A DNA stretch of 37,169 nt, from NCBI GenBank assembly GCA_025062325.1, contig JANXAL010000073.1, positions 1 to 37,169 of the forward strand. Direction: 5' to 3'. Numbering within the stretch: the stretch's first letter is position 1; each line of letters begins with the position of its first letter. Shown here one piece after another: positions 31,824-37,169 of the stretch. The notes beneath the pieces were generated by a model that saw only the letters and a list, made by a program, of their open reading frames with translations, was not told where the DNA came from and searched no databases. The DNA is from Roseiflexus sp. (GTDB lineage Bacteria; Chloroflexota; Chloroflexia; Chloroflexales; Roseiflexaceae). The position numbers and the translations under genes are program-made.

Positions 31824-34800
31824 ATGCCGGATGTTCATCGCTCCAATCCCTTGTTTGAACTCAAGCTCTTCGGCGCGCCTCGTCTGCTGCTCGACCGACG
31901 CGAGGTTCCGTTTCGACGCCGTCAACCCCTTGCCATTATGGCCGTGCTGGCGCTCAGTGAGCGACCGGTCACCCGTGATGAACTGACGTATCTCTTGTGG
32001 CCAGACTCACCGCGGGCAGTGGGGCGGCAGCGTTTACGTCGTTCGCTTTCACAATTGCGGCAGTCGGTCGAACCATGGGCAGATAGGTTGCTGACCGGCG
32101 TCGGAGCGGGCAGTCATCTGCTGCGTTTTGACCCGAATGTATGTCACGTCGATGTTCGCACATTTCTGCATTTGTCAGGGCAGGCGCGTGAACTGCCGGA
32201 CCCTGACGGACTACGTGCCGCTGAACAGGCGACCCGTCTCTACGCAGGACCTTTGCTGAGCGGGCTGGAACTCGATGCATCGCCGGAATTCGAGCAGTGG
32301 CTGCTCCAGCAGCGTGAGCGTTTCGAGCGCATTCAACTCGATATGTGGCGTCGCATCGTCGATGGGTATACAGATATCGGAGACTTTGCCCGCGCAATGA
32401 CTGCCGTCGAACGTGCGCTGTCAATGGACGCCCTCTCCGAAGAATTGCACCGCAAAGCGATGTGGCTCTATGCAAAGACAGGACGGCGCGGCGATGCCAT
32501 TCGGCAGTTTGCTCACTGCGCCTCGCTCCTGGAACATGAACTGGGGATCGAGCCGGATGCCGACACCGCAGCGCTGTACCGGGCGATTCTCGATGACCGC
32601 GTTGATGACGCCCGATCACTGGCATTCAAGGCGCGTCTCGCTCAATCGCCGTTGCCTGTTGCGCTCCCAGCCGCGCGCCATCCTCCGGCACTCCTGCGCC
32701 TGTCCGATCACACAGCTCTGTGTGATGACCTGGTCGCAGCCATGCATCAGGCATTAACCGGCGCAACGCAGGTCGTCTGCATTCAGGGACTGGCCGGCGC
32801 TGGCAAGAGTCGGCTCGTGCGCGAGGCGCTGGAACGTATTCGCCAGACCATGCCGGATGTCCTGGTCTGGTTCGCCAGTGCGCGTAAAACTGGGCATGCA
32901 GTCCCGTTCGGCCTGATGGCTGATCTGTTTGACGCCGCGCTTCGTGAGCGTCTGAGTCGTCCTCGTGCTCAGGCTGGAAGCGTCGCGCTTCAAATCGACC
33001 TGTGGATGACCGAGGCGGTGCGCCTACTGCCAGAATTGCGCGCCGTCTTCCCGCATTTGCCGCCACTTCAGCCGCAAAGCGACAACGAGTCCGTCCAGCA
33101 CCAGTTGGCGCGCCAGCGGTTGTTGCAGGCATTGCCGCGCGCGCTGCGCGCCCTGAAAGGCGATGATCCGACAGTCATCGTGCTGGAAGACCTGGATCAG
33201 GCCGATTCGCTGTCGATCAAGGCGGCTGGCTGGCTGGTGAACGCGCTGCCAGATACGCATGTGGCGCTGACGATCACCTGTCGCACCAGAGACGGCGCGC
33301 TGGACAGGATGCTGGAAGATTTGCGCACACGCGACTTAGTACGAACGTGGACCCTCGATGCTTTCGATCAGGCAATGGTTCTGCGACTGGCGGAGGACGC
33401 CGGTCTGCCGGCAACGCTGGCGGAGGAAGTCTGGCGCCGGACGCATGGAGCGCCGCTGGCGACCCGTGAGCTGCTGTACGCTGCTGCCCTTTCCGCCGGA
33501 TCTGCTGGAGAGTCGCACATTCCGTCTTCGCTGCACGAGGCGCTCCTGTCGCATCTCCACTCGCTCGACTCGATCACGCGCCAGGTTCTAGAAGCCGTAG
33601 CGGTGCTGACATGCGGCAGCGCACAGTGGATTCACCACATCAGCGGACGTACCGTAGAAGAAGTAGAGTGCGCCTGCGAACGTCTGATCAACCACGACTG
33701 GCTCACGCCGGTTGGCACATGGTATGCCATTGCTCATCCAGAAGTGCATACGCTTGTACTGGAAAGCCTGAGTCCAGCGCGCCGTCAGCGGTTGCACCGC
33801 CAGGCAGCCGCGCTGCTGCGCCAGCACAATGCCGATCCCGCTCGAATTGCATATCACCTGGAAGCCGCCGATCAGCCGGATGAAGCAGCGGAGATGTGGC
33901 TTCAAGCAGCCCGCCGCGCGCGATCACTCTATGCCCATGATGCGGCGCTGGTCGCCATTCAGCACGGTTTGCGTCTGGCGCGCGATCGGCAGATGCAGTT
34001 CGACCTGCTGAGTGAACAGGAGTCGATCCTGCACGACCACGGATTGCGCGCTGAGCAGGCGACCGTCCTGGCGGCGCTGGATCGCCTTGTTGACCAGTCG
34101 CCCGATCATCCCGAATGGCGCGCCGAAATCTATCGCAAACGCGGACGATATGCGCTGGCGCGCAATGCGTGGGAAGAAGCGCTGGAGGCATTGCAACGGG
34201 CGGCAACGCTCACTTTGCACAATGACGGCGAGATCCTGTGTCTCCTTGCTCGTGCGCTGATGCATGCGCAGCGATGGGATGAAGCCAGCGACGTCGTGCA
34301 GCGCGCCCTATCGCTGGCGCAACAGCGGAACGACCGTGATGCGCTGGTGCGCGGCTGGCTGACGTGCGCAGATGTTGAACAGGGGCGTGAACGCTACGAT
34401 GCTGCTGAACACGCGCTGAAACAGGCCGTCCACGCGGCAGGGCGTGCGTCGCCAATGTTGCCGCATCTGATGCTGGCGCTGGGCAACCTGACCGCAGTAC
34501 GCAACGATTTTGACAGTGCGCTGATGTATGCTCAGGAGGCGCAGCGGTTGTTTGCGCAGCGCGGTCTGCCCGACAGCGAGGCGTCTGCCAGCGTTCTGAT
34601 GGCGCGGATGCTCGCGCGTCTGGGTCGTCTGGACGAAGCGCTGGCAGCGTATCAGTCTGCATATGCTGGCTATGCCGCCCTTGACCTGCGGCAGGGGATG
34701 GCTGCCAGCCGCGTGAATATGAGCGTCCTGGCGCTGCGCGTGGGGGAATTCGAGCAGGGCATCAGTATGGCGCAGGATGCCTATCATCTATTCCGATCTA

Positions 34801-35396
34801 TCAATGATGCGCGCGGTCTGTGTGTGGCAGCCAGCAACATCGGCGCAGCTCTGGTCTGGATGGGACGCGGCGCCGAAGCCGAGATCTGGCTGCGCGAATC
34901 ATACGAGCGCGCTACGGCGCTCAATTTGTCTGCGCAGCAGGCGGCGGCGCTGGCAAACCTGGGAGCCGCTGTGCTGCAACAGGGGCGCGCTGCCGAGGCG
35001 CGGCCGTTGATGGAACAGGGGCTGGCGCTGCGCGAGGCGCAGGGGCATGTTGATGTGAGCATTGACCGCGCATTCCTGGCGATTGCCTGTCTGCATCTGG
35101 GCGATATTGACGCCGCGGACGCCCACAGTGCGCGCGCTCTGGACGACCTGAAGCGCGTACCGCAGGTCGAAAATCCGCAGCAGGTGTGGTTTGCCCGGGC
35201 ACAAATCCTCCGTGCCCAGGGACGGCTAGACGAAGCCAGAGATGCCCTGGCATCCGCCCTTGACTGTCTGCACCGCGCTGAACAACAACTGCCGTCACCC
35301 CAGCGTGAGCGTTTCCTCGTCGCGTTCGCCTTCAACCGCGCGATCCTCCGGGCAGCCGCCGAAGACCTCTGGCCCGACCCGCCAATGCTTGCCTGA
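31824..35396 (+). CDS. SARP-type regulator with AAA ATPase and TPR domains
   Basis: 1190 residues. Winged-helix DNA-binding domain (about 10-105, FELKLFGAPRLLLDRREVPF then LTYLLWPDSP and LRRSLSQLR), bacterial transcriptional activation domain (BTAD, about 108-255), AAA_16-type ATPase with Walker A GLAGAGKS at 322-329 and Walker B VIVLEDLDQAD at 451-461, then some 500 residues of TPR-like helical pairs to the C-terminus. The layout is that of the AfsR/SARP group of large ATP-dependent activators that respond to unknown signals through the TPRs. An AGG directly abuts the ATG, so the start is less certain. Target genes are unknown; the secreted protein downstream is a candidate only by position. 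It is divergent from the RNase H gene. Confidence 0.92.
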   Translation: MPDVHRSNPLFELKLFGAPRLLLDRREVPFRRRQPLAIMAVLALSERPVTRDELTYLLWPDSPRAVGRQRLRRSLSQLRQSVEPWADRLLTGVGAGSHLLRFDPNVCHVDVRTFLHLSGQARELPDPDGLRAAEQATRLYAGPLLSGLELDASPEFEQWLLQQRERFERIQLDMWRRIVDGYTDIGDFARAMTAVERALSMDALSEELHRKAMWLYAKTGRRGDAIRQFAHCASLLEHELGIEPDADTAALYRAILDDRVDDARSLAFKARLAQSPLPVALPAARHPPALLRLSDHTALCDDLVAAMHQALTGATQVVCIQGLAGAGKSRLVREALERIRQTMPDVLVWFASARKTGHAVPFGLMADLFDAALRERLSRPRAQAGSVALQIDLWMTEAVRLLPELRAVFPHLPPLQPQSDNESVQHQLARQRLLQALPRALRALKGDDPTVIVLEDLDQADSLSIKAAGWLVNALPDTHVALTITCRTRDGALDRMLEDLRTRDLVRTWTLDAFDQAMVLRLAEDAGLPATLAEEVWRRTHGAPLATRELLYAAALSAGSAGESHIPSSLHEALLSHLHSLDSITRQVLEAVAVLTCGSAQWIHHISGRTVEEVECACERLINHDWLTPVGTWYAIAHPEVHTLVLESLSPARRQRLHRQAAALLRQHNADPARIAYHLEAADQPDEAAEMWLQAARRARSLYAHDAALVAIQHGLRLARDRQMQFDLLSEQESILHDHGLRAEQATVLAALDRLVDQSPDHPEWRAEIYRKRGRYALARNAWEEALEALQRAATLTLHNDGEILCLLARALMHAQRWDEASDVVQRALSLAQQRNDRDALVRGWLTCADVEQGRERYDAAEHALKQAVHAAGRASPMLPHLMLALGNLTAVRNDFDSALMYAQEAQRLFAQRGLPDSEASASVLMARMLARLGRLDEALAAYQSAYAGYAALDLRQGMAASRVNMSVLALRVGEFEQGISMAQDAYHLFRSINDARGLCVAASNIGAALVWMGRGAEAEIWLRESYERATALNLSAQQAAALANLGAAVLQQGRAAEARPLMEQGLALREAQGHVDVSIDRAFLAIACLHLGDIDAADAHSARALDDLKRVPQVENPQQVWFARAQILRAQGRLDEARDALASALDCLHRAEQQLPSPQRERFLVAFAFNRAILRAAAEDLWPDPPMLA

Positions 35397-35461
35397 TGGC
35401 GTCATTACGCAGCGAGACACAGGGAGCCGTTGCACTGCAATAGCTTTTCCCGTGCGCATTG

Positions 35462-35511
35462 ACGACAGCGCTGTAGCGATGCAATGGCGTTCTCATACGA
35501 CACGCTGTCGT
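35462..35511. promoter_or_regulatory. Inverted repeat between the regulator and the secreted-protein gene
   Basis: ACGACAGCG (35462-35470) and CGCTGTCGT (35503-35511) are perfectly complementary nine-base arms with a 32-base loop. It could end the regulator transcript or be a binding site for the next gene; there is no T-run. A direct repeat ATGTAGACGC lies nearby at about 35535-35555. Confidence 0.4.
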
Positions 35512-35635
35512 AATGATGCTCCGCCGCCGCTCCGATGTAGACGCTATGTAGACGCCTGACGGGTACGATGCATGCTGCCCGGCGTGCGCATTGCCGGGTA
35601 ATCTTCGGCGCCATCATCACGCGACTGGAGGATCT

Positions 35636-37169
35636 ATGTCTGTCGGTGCATTTCGTAGGCTTCTTCGCATCCTGGCGCTGACGACGACCATTCTCGTTCT
35701 CTGCGGCGTCCCAACTGCCCGTTCGGCGCCGACTTCCTTCGTGACAGCAAACAACATTGTGTTGCAGCAGGGACAGACATTGCCGGTCTTTCAGCTAACT
35801 GCGCCTAGCGTCACCGGCGCCACGACGCAGGCCCTTGCGCAACGTTTGAGCGGCATCGGCGACCGATCAGCAGTTCAGGACGAGTATCTGGGTCGGATCC
35901 GATTCACCGTCCCCAATACCGACACCCGGTCGCTCCTGACCCGCTACAGTGCTAGCGGCGGCTTTTACGCCTTCAATCTCAACGATCTGGGGCGGGAAAC
36001 GCCGCGCGGACCGATTGATCGTAATCAAGCCGCACGTCTTGCCTGCAGGTTCCTAATCGATAATGGATTTATGGATTCTAATGGCTATCTGTTGCGCGAG
36101 ACACAGCAGGAACAAGGGATCATAACGCTAGATCCGCAGAAATGCGGCCGACCGCCGGATTACAGAACACGCCTGATCAAGGCTGCGTCGATCTCTGCCA
36201 GCGCTCCAGAGGCAGCGGCAACGGAGCAGGTTGTCGGCGTGGTCGTTGAGGTGCCAATGGCGATTCCGTTGCCGCCGGGATCGGCTTCCAGCGCACTTCC
36301 CCTTGGCGGACCGGGCGGGCATCTCTCGCTCATGTTCACCGCAACTGCGCCTGACAACGGCTTCAGCCTCGATGACGCCGTTCCGGGGTTGACCGCAGTC
36401 GCCATGCCGTTCTTCAGCCGTGAACTGACGCGCATACGTGATGTGCCTATTCAGGATCCAAATGCATTGCGGGATCAGGTGCGCCAGCAGGTGCGCGCAG
36501 CATATCCTGATGCCAGCAGCATTAGTGTGCCCGATCCCAGTCTCGTTTACTATGTCTCTGATGCCGTAGTCGAGCAGCGCGTCCTGGAACCGGTGCTTGA
36601 ATTCAACGGCATCGAAGTGACCATCGGCGGTGAGACCTTCGTCCTGCGCAGCATTACCCTGCCGCTGCTCAAAAGCGGATCGGGCGGATTCGGTCCGTCG
36701 GTGCGGATTATCGCGCCGTCCAGCGGTTCACGCTTTGCGCCTGGCTCAAATGTCACGCTGCGCGGCGAAGTGCGCGACGGCGCAGCACCCTACCGTGTCG
36801 AGTGGCTCAACGGCGAGGGTGATACAATCCAGGCAACGATCCTCAACAGCCCTGGCGAAGTAGCGGTGACGACGAACAGCCTTCCTGCTGAGAACCGGGA
36901 CGGGATGCCCGGACCGACGACGGTGACGCTGCGCGTGACTGACAATCAGGGAGCTGTTCGCCAGGATCGGATCACGCTCATCCCTTTCAACACGCTCTTC
37001 CTTCCGTTGATTACGCGCAGCGGAACAAGCGCAGCAGTCCACTCCGCCAGCGAGCGCATCGCGGAAGTTCCAGCGGCGCCACAATCGACGGAATATAGTT
37101 TTGGCGTCGTATGGGTCTCTGACTATCCCGCAGGCATCTCTGACTTGCCCGGCGTTATCCCGGATGTCA
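35636..37169 (+). CDS. Secreted multidomain protein (partial, runs off right edge)
   Basis: The frame opens at ATG 35636, preceded by GGAGG, and stays open for 511 codons to the window edge. The N-terminus (RRLLRILALTTTILVLCGVPTARSA) is a signal peptide with cleavage near residue 31. The next 320 residues are unrecognised, rich in beta-type sequence. About 360-460 reads like an Ig/PKD-like domain (PSVRIIAPSSGSRFAPGSNVTLRGEV.. PYRVEWLNGEGD). LFLPLITR near 475 resembles the FLPLV/I segment I often associate with secreted Chloroflexi proteins. The last part (YSFGVVWVSDYPAGISDLPG) may begin a DUF6345-like domain, from memory only. Function unknown. Confidence 0.75.
   Translation, partial: MSVGAFRRLLRILALTTTILVLCGVPTARSAPTSFVTANNIVLQQGQTLPVFQLTAPSVTGATTQALAQRLSGIGDRSAVQDEYLGRIRFTVPNTDTRSLLTRYSASGGFYAFNLNDLGRETPRGPIDRNQAARLACRFLIDNGFMDSNGYLLRETQQEQGIITLDPQKCGRPPDYRTRLIKAASISASAPEAAATEQVVGVVVEVPMAIPLPPGSASSALPLGGPGGHLSLMFTATAPDNGFSLDDAVPGLTAVAMPFFSRELTRIRDVPIQDPNALRDQVRQQVRAAYPDASSISVPDPSLVYYVSDAVVEQRVLEPVLEFNGIEVTIGGETFVLRSITLPLLKSGSGGFGPSVRIIAPSSGSRFAPGSNVTLRGEVRDGAAPYRVEWLNGEGDTIQATILNSPGEVAVTTNSLPAENRDGMPGPTTVTLRVTDNQGAVRQDRITLIPFNTLFLPLITRSGTSAAVHSASERIAEVPAAPQSTEYSFGVVWVSDYPAGISDLPGVIPDV

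Overview
The window looks like a chromosomal segment of a filamentous Chloroflexota bacterium of the Roseiflexus/Chloroflexus kind. This is inferred from the high GC, the LDH-like malate dehydrogenase, a SARP/AAA/TPR giant regulator, a secreted protein with the FLPLI-type linker I associate with this group, and families of short intergenic repeats. No rRNA, tRNA, phage, transposase or CRISPR array was seen. Both edges cut a gene.

Layout. 1-417(-): start of a sugar-phosphate isomerase/epimerase. 899-2176(+): FAD amine-oxidase/desaturase-like protein, convergent with a (-) pair made of a GH13-fold protein (2186-4471) and a polyprenyl-synthetase-fold protein (4493-5452). In both members of the pair the catalytic motifs look eroded. 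5714-8730(+): hisS, a cyclodeaminase-family protein whose start overlaps hisS, and a thioredoxin-reductase-like flavoprotein without its CxxC. 9220-11948(-): a membrane sensor kinase coupled by an ATGA overlap to rsmA. 12379-16504(-): mdh, then lspA followed by an RluA-type pseudouridine synthase, a DksA/TraR-type zinc-finger protein and an unknown protein. 16691-17435(+): two small helix-turn-helix proteins around a compact promoter/operator/terminator/operator block. 17474-19310(-): two membrane proteins. 19747-21291(+): aldehyde dehydrogenase. 21744-26451(+): TetR regulator, long coiled-coil membrane-fusion protein, ABC ATPase and MacB-type permease, an efflux operon with two CCGTTCGGT palindromes ahead of tetR. 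27372-27899(-): histidine phosphatase. 28704-31058(+): patatin-like protein with an inserted membrane hairpin, convergent with an RNase HI carrying its hybrid-binding domain at the C-terminus. 31824-35396(+): SARP/AAA/TPR regulator, then an unfinished secreted protein to the right edge.

Repeats. Four gene-free blocks (about 8764-9277, 12040-12345, 26700-27250 and 28020-28400) are built from one palindromic, MITE-like element. Its ends read CTCACAAGTGTAG..TTTTTGG and its centre is a 12-bp hairpin CCCCCTTCTCCC/GGGAGAAGGGGG. Two near-complete 176-177 bp copies are visible. One remnant supplies the last codons of rsmA. A separate 20-bp tandem repeat lies just before the patatin gene and recurs upstream of tetR.

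How genes work together. The clearest functional units are the TetR-efflux operon, the kinase-rsmA coupled pair, the lspA-rluD pair and the HTH block at 16691-17435. Housekeeping genes (hisS, rsmA, mdh, lspA, rluD) are interspersed with accessory genes. All readings are by eye; no search, alignment or structure prediction was run.
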